NCBI RefSeq assembly: GCF_036032445.1
Contig: NZ_CP107932.1
Location: forward strand, 5,334,501-5,398,500
Reading direction: 5' to 3'
From: Nocardia sp. NBC_00416
GTDB lineage: Bacteria; Actinomycetota; Actinomycetes; Mycobacteriales; Mycobacteriaceae
Length of the DNA stretch: 64,000 nucleotides
Positions 40,778 through 48,780 of this stretch are shown here, piece after piece. Each line of letters begins with the position of its first letter. Position 1 is the stretch's first letter. The notes below the pieces were generated by a model that saw only the letters and a list, made by a program, of their open reading frames with translations, was not told where the DNA came from and did not search any database. The position numbers and the translations under genes were made by a program.

Positions 40778-41758
40778 GTGGAACGCGCCCGACCCGTACC
40801 GTTGTGCCGAACCGGCCGTGACATCGCACCGCATGGGGCGCGCCCGGTCGCCGCAGAGAGCACTGTCGCGCAGGTGGGGGCCGCACGACGCGGTCGGGTT
40901 CGCGTATTCGCGGTGGGTCTCGCCGTCTCGGGGATGCTGCTGGCCACCGGATGCGATTCGGTGTCCGGGATCCCGGGCGAGGATCCGGGAAGCACGCAGA
41001 AATCCGTCGACAGCGTTGCGAGCCCGGGCGAGTCGGAGCAGCGCGCCGCGGCCGACACGCCGCCCGCCGTGCCAGACCTGCCGCCGATCCCCGCGGACGC
41101 GCCCGTCGTCGGCGCGGTAGCCGGCGTTCCCGATGCCGCGCCCGCACTGCAACGGTTCGCCGTGGACCTGCGAGCCGGTGATCTCACGACCCTGCAGAAC
41201 GCGTGCTGGACCATCCCGCCGCTCACCGTGCAGACCATGTACGCCGACCCCGACGCGGTGCTCAGTGCCCTGGCCGAGCCGGGCACGGCCGTGGACGGCA
41301 CGCTCACCTGGACCGATGGGGCCACCACGGTCACCGTCGACCAGAACCGGGTGGCGTCCGGATACGCGTGCGGGCGAGCGTTCCCCGCGGGTGCGGAGCC
41401 CGCTTACGACTCCGCCGACGCACGCCACACCGTGCGCCGCTACCTGGCCCGGTTCACCGGACAGCCGCTCGACCCCGCCGACCTCGAGGACGAATATCCG
41501 CTGGTCTGTGCGGCGAGCCCGGCCACCTGGGACCCGCAGGGCAGCGGCGCCGCGGTCGCCGCGCCGCTGGCGCAGAACCCCGGTACGCTCACCGGGATCA
41601 CCGGATTCGCCGATCAGCAGATCAGTTCGCAACCGCTCACCACCGGATATATGTCGGTCGCGGTGCCGGTGACGAATGCATCGGGAATCACCCAGAATCG
41701 GACATTTGTTCTCGAGCAGGGTGACAAGGGCTACTGCATCGGGGATATCACGGCCTGA
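40778..41758 (+). CDS. Putative lipoprotein next to namH
   Basis: About 326 residues. An Arg-rich N-terminus and hydrophobic stretch (RVFAVGLAVSGMLLATGC) end in a lipobox LATGC, so it is a lipid-anchored outer-face protein. After a Pro/Ala-rich linker comes a globular part with several Cys (LQNACWTIP, SGYACGRAF, YPLVCAASP, GYCIGDI), probably two disulfides, and a tail VAVPVTNASGITQNRTFVLEQG. I do not recognise the family. The start is uncertain: GTG at 40778 is chosen, with GTG at 40766 also possible. It lies 44 bp before namH on the same strand and may be co-transcribed. Confidence 0.7.
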   Translation: MERARPVPLCRTGRDIAPHGARPVAAESTVAQVGAARRGRVRVFAVGLAVSGMLLATGCDSVSGIPGEDPGSTQKSVDSVASPGESEQRAAADTPPAVPDLPPIPADAPVVGAVAGVPDAAPALQRFAVDLRAGDLTTLQNACWTIPPLTVQTMYADPDAVLSALAEPGTAVDGTLTWTDGATTVTVDQNRVASGYACGRAFPAGAEPAYDSADARHTVRRYLARFTGQPLDPADLEDEYPLVCAASPATWDPQGSGAAVAAPLAQNPGTLTGITGFADQQISSQPLTTGYMSVAVPVTNASGITQNRTFVLEQGDKGYCIGDITA

Positions 41759-41802
41759 CGCACTACCCTGGAGGGCCGTAAACGGTCAGGAGGAGCGAGC
41801 TC

Positions 41803-43380
41803 GTGCAGATCACCAGCGTCGGACATGCGGGATTCCATATCCGGACCGCGGCCGGGTCGATCCTTTGCGATCCCTGGGTGAACCCCGCGTACTTCGGTTC
41901 GTGGTTCCCGTTCCCGGACAACACCCAGCTCGACTGGGAGGAACTGGGGAACTGCGATTTCCTCTATGTGTCGCATCTGCACCGCGACCATTTCGACGCC
42001 GCGCATCTGGCCGAGTACATCAACAAGGACGCCACTGTCCTGCTGCCCGACTACCCGGTGCCGGATCTGCGTCGTGAGCTGGAGAAACTGGGCTTCCACA
42101 AATTCTTCGAGACCGAGGATTCGGTCAAGCACACGGTGAACGGGTCCATGGGTATCGGCGGCGGCGATCCGGCCGCCGAACTGGACATCATGATCGTCGC
42201 GCTGCGTGCTCCCGCGGACGGGCCGATCGGCGATTCCGGTCTCATCGTCTCCGACGGCGAGACCACCTGTTTCAATATGAACGACGCGCGGCCCGTCGAT
42301 ATGGATGTGCTGCACGAGGCATTCGGCACGATCGATATTCATCTGCTGCAGTACTCCGGCGCCATCTGGTATCCGATGGTCTACGACATTCCGGCCCGCA
42401 CGAAATCGAATTTCGGCAAGCAGAAGCGGCAGCGCGGAATGGACCGCGCGCGCAGTTATATCGAGCAGGTCGGCGCCACCTGGGTCGTCCCGTCCGCCGG
42501 GCCGCCGGTATTCCTCGACGACGAACTGCGCTACCTCAACGACGACTGCGGCGACGCGGGCAATATCTTCCCCGACCAGATGGTCTTCCTCGAGCAGATG
42601 CGTGAGCACGGTCACGATCGTGGGCTGTTGATGGTGCCCGGGTCCGCCGTCGATGTGCACGGCAGTGAACTCGAACTCACCCATCCCTACGACCCGGCCA
42701 CGATCTGGAGCGATAAAGCCGCCTATATCGAGAAGATGGCGCAGCGGCTGGCGCCGGTGCTGGTCGCGGAGAAGAAGACCTGGGCTCAGGCCGAGGGCGA
42801 GCCTTTGCTCGAGCCGCTGCGGGGCCTGTTCGAACCGATCATGGCGCAGAGCGATCTGATCTGCGACGGGATCGGGTACCCGGTCGGCCTCGTGATGGGG
42901 GAGGAGACCGTGGTCCTGGACTTCCCGAAGCGCACCGTCCGCGCTCCGCTCGAGGGTGAGGGCAAATACCGCTACGGTTTCCGGATCGCCCCCGAACTGG
43001 TGCGCACGGTATTGCGCGACGGCGAACCGGACTGGGTGAACACGATCTTCCTGTCCACCAGGTTCCAGGCCTGGCGGATCGGCGGATACAACGAGTTCCT
43101 CTACACGTTCTTCAAATGCCTGACCGACGAACGCATCGCGTACGCCGACGGCTGGTTCTCCGAGGCCCACGACGATTCGGCGTCGACGGAATTGGCCGGC
43201 TGGGAGATCCAGCGCCGCTGCCCGCACCTGAAGGCCGATCTGTCGAAATTCGGTGTCGTGGAAGGCAGCACGCTGACCTGCAACCTGCACGGCTGGCAGT
43301 GGGATCTGGAGTCGGGTCGCTGCAAGACCTCGAAAGGGCACGAGCTCCGGTCCCGGAAGGTGTCCGAACCGGCGGGGTAG
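41803..43380 (+). CDS. namH: UDP-N-acetylmuramate hydroxylase (MBL fold plus Rieske domain)
   Basis: 525 residues. The N-terminal half has a metallo-beta-lactamase-like fold with HLHRDHF (HxHxDH). The C-terminal end is a Rieske domain: CPH (RRCPHLKADL) and CNLH (TLTCNLHGWQWDLESGRC) are the two Cys-His pairs that bind a 2Fe-2S cluster. This domain pair and the length match M. tuberculosis NamH (Rv3818), which hydroxylates UDP-MurNAc so that peptidoglycan carries N-glycolylmuramate, as in Nocardia walls. Start GTG with a strong AGGAGGAGC ribosome site. Neighbouring acyltransferase genes match the M. tuberculosis order. Confidence 0.92.
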   Translation: MQITSVGHAGFHIRTAAGSILCDPWVNPAYFGSWFPFPDNTQLDWEELGNCDFLYVSHLHRDHFDAAHLAEYINKDATVLLPDYPVPDLRRELEKLGFHKFFETEDSVKHTVNGSMGIGGGDPAAELDIMIVALRAPADGPIGDSGLIVSDGETTCFNMNDARPVDMDVLHEAFGTIDIHLLQYSGAIWYPMVYDIPARTKSNFGKQKRQRGMDRARSYIEQVGATWVVPSAGPPVFLDDELRYLNDDCGDAGNIFPDQMVFLEQMREHGHDRGLLMVPGSAVDVHGSELELTHPYDPATIWSDKAAYIEKMAQRLAPVLVAEKKTWAQAEGEPLLEPLRGLFEPIMAQSDLICDGIGYPVGLVMGEETVVLDFPKRTVRAPLEGEGKYRYGFRIAPELVRTVLRDGEPDWVNTIFLSTRFQAWRIGGYNEFLYTFFKCLTDERIAYADGWFSEAHDDSASTELAGWEIQRRCPHLKADLSKFGVVEGSTLTCNLHGWQWDLESGRCKTSKGHELRSRKVSEPAG

Positions 43381-43473
43381 CGCAACGGCTGATTCGATGG
43401 ATATTCGGCGGCCCGGACCGAGGTACCTGTCGCCCGGGGTCGGCCTCGTCCGGCCAGAGTTGGTCGACAAGTC

Positions 43474-43490
43474 GTACCACAATCCGGTAC
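43474..43490 (+). promoter_or_regulatory. Inverted repeat and -10 upstream of the toxin-antitoxin pair
   Basis: GTACC-N7-GGTAC spans 43474-43490 and overlaps a TACCAT -10-like box (43488-43493). A YefM-type antitoxin would be expected to bind a site of this kind to repress its own operon. Confidence 0.45.
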
Positions 43491-43523
43491 CATTCGGTGG
43501 CGACCCAGGGAAGGGAGCCGTCG

Positions 43524-43790
43524 ATGACCAGTATGTCCGCCAGCGAAGCGCGCGCCAACCTGTACCCACTCATCGAGCAGGTCAATGACGACGCCGTTGC
43601 CGTCCATATCACCAGCCGCAAAGGCAACGCCGTACTGATCTCCGAAGACGAGTACAACTCCCTTCGTGAAACTCTCTACCTGATGCGTTCCCCCGCCAAT
43701 GCCGCACGCCTCGCCCAGGGCATCGCCCAACTCGAAGCCGGTGATTCTGTCGAGGTGAACATGGAGCAGCTCGCCCAAGAGCTCGAATGA
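43524..43790 (+). CDS. yefM: Antitoxin, YefM/Phd family
   Basis: 88 residues. N-terminal Phd/YefM DNA-binding domain: MSASEARANLYPLIEQVNDDAVAVHITSRKGNAVLISEDEYNSLRETLYLMRSP, with the conserved EARAN-L--LI pattern; the C-terminal acidic helix (EAGDSVEVNMEQLAQELE) is the toxin-binding part. The ATG at 43524 follows AAGGGAGCC. Its stop overlaps the toxin start as ATGA, so the two are made together. It would neutralise YoeB and repress the operon. Confidence 0.95.
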   Translation: MTSMSASEARANLYPLIEQVNDDAVAVHITSRKGNAVLISEDEYNSLRETLYLMRSPANAARLAQGIAQLEAGDSVEVNMEQLAQELE

Positions 43791-44041
43791 AAGTAACCTG
43801 CGCGAAGGTCGCATTCGAAGACCTGGACCATTGGATCTCCAACGACCGCAAAATGGCGTTGCGAATCATGCGTCTGATCAACGATATCGACCGTGACCCG
43901 TTCACCGGGCTGGGCAAGCCCGAGCCTTTGAAAGGCGATAAGTCCGGGTACTGGTCGCGCCGGATCAATGACGAACACCGCTTGGTCTATGCCGTTTCCG
44001 GCGACAGCATCCTCATTGCTGCGGCTCGCTACCACTACTGA
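43787..44041 (+). CDS. yoeB: Toxin YoeB (mRNA interferase, RelE superfamily)
   Basis: 84 residues, same length as E. coli YoeB, and the three catalytic residues fall at the same numbers: E46 (GKPEPLKG), R65 (DEHRLVYAV) and H83 (ARYHY). Other family positions include SGYWSRRINDEHRLVY. YoeB cuts mRNA in the ribosomal A site. Start overlaps the antitoxin stop by 4 bp. The pair looks intact and functional. Confidence 0.95.
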   Translation: MKVTCAKVAFEDLDHWISNDRKMALRIMRLINDIDRDPFTGLGKPEPLKGDKSGYWSRRINDEHRLVYAVSGDSILIAAARYHY

Positions 44042-44257
44042 GCACAGCCGTAATCGGGCCGTTCGAAGGACGGTCTCCGCTCGGCATCGCGAACCCGGCA
44101 CCGCCGGAAAGGAAGCCGCTGACCAGGGCTGTATCAGGCATGGTTGCGGCCGAGTTGTCCGCGCCGGTAGCGTCGTGGACGGTCGGCCCGCGGGGTGGAG
44201 ACGCCGATCCCTCCTCGCACCGGATCAGTTGGCTGTCATCGGCGGTGGAGGGCAATC

Positions 44258-44812
44258 GTGGCGGTATCGGCGAATCGGATGCGGTGGGGTGTGCTCGCCT
44301 GTGGTGCTGTGCTGGCCTTGGCGGGGTGTGAATCCGGCACCGAGGGGTCGGCGGGGCCGGTGACACCGAGTATGGCGGCGGAGGTGCCGGCCGGGTTCGA
44401 CCCGTGTACCGATATTCCGCAGGAGGTGCTGGAGTCCGAGGATTTGGCCGGCTATTCGCGGCCGACCAGCTCGGATACTTCGGGTGGGAAGTGGAAGGGG
44501 TGCGTCTTTATACAGACCGATGGTTACGCGGCCGGTATCCAGACCACGACCGTCACTGTTGACATGGTGCGGGACAAGGGCTTTCCTGAAGCAACCGAGT
44601 TCACTGCTGGTGGAAGGAAAGCCATCTCCACCCGTCAGTTGGAAGAGCATGCGGAAGCTTCCTGTTTCGTCAATGTCGAGATGAACGGAGGCAGTCTGGA
44701 ATTCGGCCTCACCAATCCGTCATCGAACAGGAAGACTGGGCATCTCGACACCTGCGAGCTCGCCCGCGCGCTGGCGGAGAAGGTGGTACCGGCCATCCCA
44801 GCCGGTGTGTGA
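44258..44812 (+). CDS. DUF3558 family lipoprotein
   Basis: 184 residues from the GTG at 44258, which has a GGAGGG ribosome site 5 nt upstream. Signal with lipobox ALAGC, so it is lipid-anchored. The mature part shows the DUF3558 pattern: FDPCTDIPQEVL, WKGCVFIQTDGYAAGIQTTTVTVDM, SCFVNVEMNGGSLEFGLTN, and DTCELARALAEKVVPAIP, with paired Cys. Such lipoproteins are numerous in Nocardia; function unknown. It is followed 38 bp later by a small helical protein gene, a pairing that suggests a joint function. Confidence 0.82.
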   Translation: MAVSANRMRWGVLACGAVLALAGCESGTEGSAGPVTPSMAAEVPAGFDPCTDIPQEVLESEDLAGYSRPTSSDTSGGKWKGCVFIQTDGYAAGIQTTTVTVDMVRDKGFPEATEFTAGGRKAISTRQLEEHAEASCFVNVEMNGGSLEFGLTNPSSNRKTGHLDTCELARALAEKVVPAIPAGV

Positions 44813-44850
44813 GGTAGCCGGAGTTCGACGCAGACTTCTGAAGGAATGAC

Positions 44851-45324
44851 ATGAGCGACGAACCGGCACCGCGGCCGTTGGCCAATATGATCGCAGCAGC
44901 AACCGACGGCCATACGTCTGTCCAGATGAGGCCGGACGACTTCATCTACCTCGACCGCGACTGCGAGTACTTCAAGAAGGTAATTCGCGACATTCAGTTC
45001 TTAGCCGATGAAATTTCCAAACAGTCTCACTGGGGGTTGGGGGAGGTCAACGACGATCTGACCTCCGCTCGCACGATGGTGGGCCGCTACAAGGTGAAGG
45101 CTAGAGGCGCCCCGGACGGCAACGGTGTCTACGAGATCATGGAGCAGCATTACCAGATCATCGAGGACATCCAGAACACCTACCGGATCATGCGGGACCA
45201 GATGATGCAGGCCGATAGCGCCTGGGCCGCCGATTTCACTGCCAAGAGCGACACCCTTCCCGAACGGCCACCTGTCGCGCTTGTCCCCGGCCCGTATCTA
45301 CTCCCCGGCGGAAGCACCAGATAG
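44851..45324 (+). CDS. Hypothetical helical protein following the DUF3558 lipoprotein
   Basis: 157 residues, mainly helical, no signal peptide: RPDDFIYLDRDCEYFKKVIRDIQFLADEISKQSHWGLGEVNDDLTSARTMVGRYKVKARG, then EIMEQHYQIIEDIQNTYRIMRDQMMQADSAWAADF and a Pro-rich end. The helix-W-G-x-G-helix region (SHWGLGE) loosely resembles a WXG-type hairpin, but the match is weak. I do not recognise the family. ATG start with a GAAGGAATG ribosome site. Likely in one transcript with the DUF3558 gene. Confidence 0.6.
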   Translation: MSDEPAPRPLANMIAAATDGHTSVQMRPDDFIYLDRDCEYFKKVIRDIQFLADEISKQSHWGLGEVNDDLTSARTMVGRYKVKARGAPDGNGVYEIMEQHYQIIEDIQNTYRIMRDQMMQADSAWAADFTAKSDTLPERPPVALVPGPYLLPGGSTR

Positions 45325-45690
45325 GGCTGGACCTGCTGATCCGAGCCGGTCGCACCAGGTGCCCGGCTCGGATCGATGGCCGTTCCGCTCGGCGCGGTCG
45401 GTACCGGATCTCGCTGGTCGAAATTATCGTCATCGCAACACCTCTGCGGGGAATCGGGTTATCGTTGAGTGCGCCCGGACCCGGTAGAGCAAGGGGCACC
45501 GGATGGGGAAGCGGGGGCTTGCGGCAGCAGCTTCTCCGTTCCGGGCGTGCACCCAGCACAGCACCGACGAATGACGCTGTGCCAGGGGCGATCGAGAACT
45601 CATCCGAATCACCATGGTGTTTTTCATCTTGAGCTATCGGAACGGCTCGAGGCTGAGAATGCCTGGTTCCCCTTGGAACGGAGCTACCGA
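45325..45690. other. Intergenic region upstream of the DUF5753 regulator
   Basis: About 365 bp. AT-richer part around 45600-45640 (TGTTTTTCATCTTGAG) is a likely promoter for the regulator gene. The frame is open into this region, but no start has a ribosome site as good as the ATG at 45691. Nothing else was recognised. Confidence 0.35.
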
Positions 45691-46575
45691 ATGGCCGAGT
45701 GTGCGGGATCGACTCTTCCCCGGCGGCAGCTGGGCAAACACCTGCGCAATGGGCGCGAAGCAATAGGGCTGACGCTGGCCGATGTGGGCGCGTTGATGCA
45801 ATGGAGTATCAGCACCGTCCAGCGGGTGGAGGTCGGCAGTACCGGACGGATCCGGTTGGTGGATGTCGAGGCGCTGTGCCGGATCTACGAGTTCAGCCAC
45901 GAGTTCACCGAGGTGTTGAAAGGTCTCGCCCTCCAGGCGGCGGGTAAGAGCTGGTGGCACGAGTTCGGTGATCTCATCCCGGAACACTTCGATGTATTCG
46001 TGGACCTGGAGTCTTCGGCGCAGGCACTGACCTGGTATGAACCGGAACTTGTGCCCGGCATCGTGCAGACTCCTGCGTACGCGAGCGCACTGGTCAGAGC
46101 CGGATATCCCGATGAGCCTGCTGGAGAACATGATCGACGTGTAAAGCTGAGGATGAGAAGGCAGGCCCTGATCACCCGAACTCATGCGCCTGTCCAAATC
46201 GACATCACCCTCCGGGAGTCGGTTCTCCGGGGCGTTGTCGGTGGTTCCCGCGTTATGGCGGGCCAGCTGCGGTACCTGGCAGATCTAGGTACGCGACCGA
46301 ATGTGACGGTCAGGATCCTGCCCTTCACTGCGGGTTTTCCCATGGGAGTCGCGATGGGACCGTTTGTGATCATCGAACCTCGCAATATCGCGCGCCGCCA
46401 GCCTCCTGACCCGACGGTCGTCTATGTCGAGAGCTACACCGGGGACCTGTATTTGGAGAAGCCGGTGGCGGTGGGACGGTATGCTCAGGCCTGCCAGAAG
46501 CTTCGGCGGGTGGCGCTCGATGACGAGCAGAGTCGGGCACTGCTGCGGCGGGTCGCAAAGGAGTACGGGACATGA
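45691..46575 (+). CDS. Helix-turn-helix regulator with DUF5753 domain
   Basis: 294 residues. The N-terminal XRE-type HTH is LGKHLRNGREAIGLTLADVGALMQWSISTVQRVEVGSTGRIRLVDVEALCRIYEF (about 12-66). The rest is the DUF5753 effector region: ESSAQALTWYEPELVPGIVQTPAYASALVRAG, VQIDITLRESVLRG, RVMAGQLRYLADLG, VTVRILPFTAGFP, VVYVESYTGDLYLE, then RRVALDDEQSRALLRRVAKEYG. Such regulators usually come paired with a DUF397 protein, as here (stop overlaps the next start, ATGA). The pairs act in development or phage-like and antibiotic control in actinobacteria; the target is unknown. Confidence 0.9.
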   Translation: MAECAGSTLPRRQLGKHLRNGREAIGLTLADVGALMQWSISTVQRVEVGSTGRIRLVDVEALCRIYEFSHEFTEVLKGLALQAAGKSWWHEFGDLIPEHFDVFVDLESSAQALTWYEPELVPGIVQTPAYASALVRAGYPDEPAGEHDRRVKLRMRRQALITRTHAPVQIDITLRESVLRGVVGGSRVMAGQLRYLADLGTRPNVTVRILPFTAGFPMGVAMGPFVIIEPRNIARRQPPDPTVVYVESYTGDLYLEKPVAVGRYAQACQKLRRVALDDEQSRALLRRVAKEYGT

Positions 46576-46763
46576 TTGATCGTCTATCGGGCGCGGGATG
46601 GTTCAAGAGCACTTACAGCGGTGCCGATAAGGCGTGTGTGGAGGTCGCCTTCTTGGCCGACGGTGCGGTCGGTATCCGTGACTCCAAGAATCCCGCCGGG
46701 CCGGCCCTCGTGGTCGATCCGGCGGCATGGGATTGCTTCCTCGACTCCGTCGCCCGGCGCTGA
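46572..46763 (+). CDS. DUF397 small protein, partner of the HTH regulator
   Basis: 63 residues, full-length DUF397: WFKSTYSG (conserved WrkSsySg), CVEVAFL, AVGIRDSKNPAGPALVVDPAAWDCFLDSV. It overlaps the upstream regulator stop by 4 bp. DUF397 proteins are thought to bind or modulate their cognate HTH partner. Confidence 0.93.
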   Translation: MIDRLSGAGWFKSTYSGADKACVEVAFLADGAVGIRDSKNPAGPALVVDPAAWDCFLDSVARR

Positions 46764-47152
46764 CCCGGAGCCCTCTACCCGCGTGAAGCCTTATCGGCGG
46801 ACGGGTGATCTGTTCGTCCGGTTGTTCGCCGAGATCGACCCCGGTCCGTCCGGTCGGTGGTGACTATGGACCGAGTAGCGCGGCCGGTACCACCGCTACC
46901 GCTGGTCGGGTTCCAAGGCTACCGTTTGACGGTTTTTCAGACTACCTCTGGACGGGAATCCGGACCACGTTTCGGCAGGTAACGGTGGCTGTCGTCATGT
47001 GTCGCGTCCAGACTTGGTCCGGTATTCGCCGAGTACCGGCCTCGGTTCCCTCGCGCCGAACCTGATCGCGCGGGGGGACGCCCGTCGGAGCAGGCGAGCT
47101 GTATGATCCGGCCCGGTCCTGAATGCGTCTGCGGCGGCGGTAGAGTCTGCGC
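46764..47152. other. Intergenic region upstream of hemC
   Basis: About 390 bp with no gene I can support. The end holds a TAGAGT box (47141-47146) 6 nt before the hemC start. Short frames here have atypical composition. Confidence 0.4.
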
Positions 47153-48079
47153 ATGGCTTCGCGCATCATCCGGATCGCCACCCGCTCCAGCCCGATGGCG
47201 GTGGCTCAAGCCGAGCAGGTCGCTGCCGGTATCGCCGGATTCGGAATGGAAACCGAGCTGGTGAAGGTGACCTCCGCCGGGGACCGCTGGATGGGGGATC
47301 TGGCGAAACTCGGCGGCAAGGGCGCTTTCGTCAAAGAGATCGACGACGCGCTACTGGACGATCGGGCCGATCTGGCCGTGCACTGTCTGAAGGACATCCC
47401 CGGCGATATCCCGATTCCCGAAGGTATCGCCTTCGCGGGTTTCCCGGCCCGGGACGATGTGCGTGACGCCATCATCACCAAGGACGGCCGCCCGCTGGCC
47501 GAGCAACCGGCCGGGACCGTGGTCGGGACCAGTTCGGTGCGGCGGGCCGCGCAGCTGCGTCTGCACTATCCCGGGCTGGAGATGAAACCGCTGCGCGGGA
47601 ATATGAACACCCGGCTGCAGCGCCTCGAGGACGGGTACTGCGATGTGCTGATCGCGGCGGTTTCCGGCATGTACCGGATCGGGCGCGAGGACCGGATCAC
47701 CGAGATTCTGCCGGTCGAGGTGATGTGCCCGCCGATCGGCGCGGGTGTGCTCACGCTCGCCTGCCGCGCCGATGACGACGAGGTCCGTGAGCTCGCCGGG
47801 CGGCTGGACCACGCCGAAACGCGCCGGGTCGCCGATGCCGAACGCGCCATGTTGCATGCCCTGCAGGGGCACTGCAACTCACCGATCGCCGGGGTGTGCG
47901 TGATCGAGCCCACCGGGCGGCTCTCATTGCGCGGCAAGGTGTTCGACCTCGAAGGCACCCGCTGGCTGGACGCCCACCACTGGGGTGTGCCGGAGGATCC
48001 GCAGGCATTGGGCTTTTTCGTCGGCGCCGATCTGCTACGTCAGGGCGCCCGCGCGATCATCGACTCGATTCCGCACTGA
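47153..48079 (+). CDS. hemC: Porphobilinogen deaminase (HemC), divergent and orphan
   Basis: 308 residues, normal length. Core motifs: IRIATRSSPMAVAQAEQV, VTSAGDRWMGDLAKLGGKGAFVKEIDDALL, LAVHCLKDIP (catalytic Asp in KD), GTSSVRRAAQLRLHYPG, RGNMNTRLQRLEDG, and cofactor-binding Cys in GHCNSPIAG. Some usual motifs are changed: the PGQG loop reads PPIGAGVLTLACR and RGN-DTR is RGNMNTR. It makes hydroxymethylbilane from porphobilinogen. No other haem genes lie nearby, and M. tuberculosis does not have hemC in this block, so this may be a second copy. Leaderless start (TAGAGT, 6 nt). Confidence 0.85.
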   Translation: MASRIIRIATRSSPMAVAQAEQVAAGIAGFGMETELVKVTSAGDRWMGDLAKLGGKGAFVKEIDDALLDDRADLAVHCLKDIPGDIPIPEGIAFAGFPARDDVRDAIITKDGRPLAEQPAGTVVGTSSVRRAAQLRLHYPGLEMKPLRGNMNTRLQRLEDGYCDVLIAAVSGMYRIGREDRITEILPVEVMCPPIGAGVLTLACRADDDEVRELAGRLDHAETRRVADAERAMLHALQGHCNSPIAGVCVIEPTGRLSLRGKVFDLEGTRWLDAHHWGVPEDPQALGFFVGADLLRQGARAIIDSIPH

Positions 48080-48081
48080 GG

Positions 48082-48780
48082 TCAGCTCGGGTCCGATCCG
48101 CGGATCGCGGAGAGCCAGAGGGCGACCGCCGCCGCCACACACAACACGCCGGTGAACGCTGCCGTCCCCCCACCCATCACATACACCCACAGCAGACCTG
48201 CGAACGGGGCCGCGACCATGGGCTGGGCGTCCAATAACAACCGCCTGGTGACCTGTACGGTGGCGGCCGTCCTGGCCTGTGCATCGGGATCCGGCCGGGT
48301 GGGGTTGTCGAGCAGTCGGCCGGGGGGTTCGCTCTCCCGCGCCCGGCCCGCCGGGAGAATTCGGAACTCGCCGGCGGCTCCGATGATCCGCTCGGAGGCC
48401 GGATCCCGGCGGAGATCGATGCGCCGCTCGCCGAACAGGGCTGTGCCGCCGGTGAACTCGATCAGCTCGGGCGTGAAATACACCGGTATCCAGCATTCGT
48501 CACCGCCGTCGCGGAGTTCTATCCACGACCGGCTGAGCAACTGGTGCTCCTGCCGGACGCGCCGCACCGGTACGGGACCCGACCTGTGCACGCCGTGCCC
48601 CAGCGCGCCCAGCGCCACCGCGAACCGATATCCGCTGTAGCCCACGATCCCCGCCGCGACCACTGCCAGCGCGCTGAGCTGGTCCGGATCGGAGAACGGC
48701 GCCCACGCGGTGAGTACCGCGAGGGCGCCGATCGTCACACACAGCGGATAGGCCAGGGGGTGGCCTATCCGGGATCTCAC
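48082..48780 (-). CDS. Hypothetical membrane protein coupled to the peptide importer
   Basis: 232 residues, with two hydrophobic segments near the N-terminus (about 10-26 and 36-60) and two near the C-terminus (about 190-224); the middle is soluble (WIELRDGGDECWIPVYFTPELIEFTGGTALFGERRIDLRRDP). I do not recognise the family. Its start overlaps the stop of the substrate-binding protein gene by 4 bp, so it is the last gene of the importer operon. It ends 2 bp from the convergent hemC stop. Confidence 0.65.
   Translation of the reverse strand: MRSRIGHPLAYPLCVTIGALAVLTAWAPFSDPDQLSALAVVAAGIVGYSGYRFAVALGALGHGVHRSGPVPVRRVRQEHQLLSRSWIELRDGGDECWIPVYFTPELIEFTGGTALFGERRIDLRRDPASERIIGAAGEFRILPAGRARESEPPGRLLDNPTRPDPDAQARTAATVQVTRRLLLDAQPMVAAPFAGLLWVYVMGGGTAAFTGVLCVAAAVALWLSAIRGSDPS

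Noticed and set aside
41731..43569. 612-codon minus-strand frame opposite namH
   Set aside because: Shadow of the NamH frame, which has both Rieske pairs and the HxHxDH motif.
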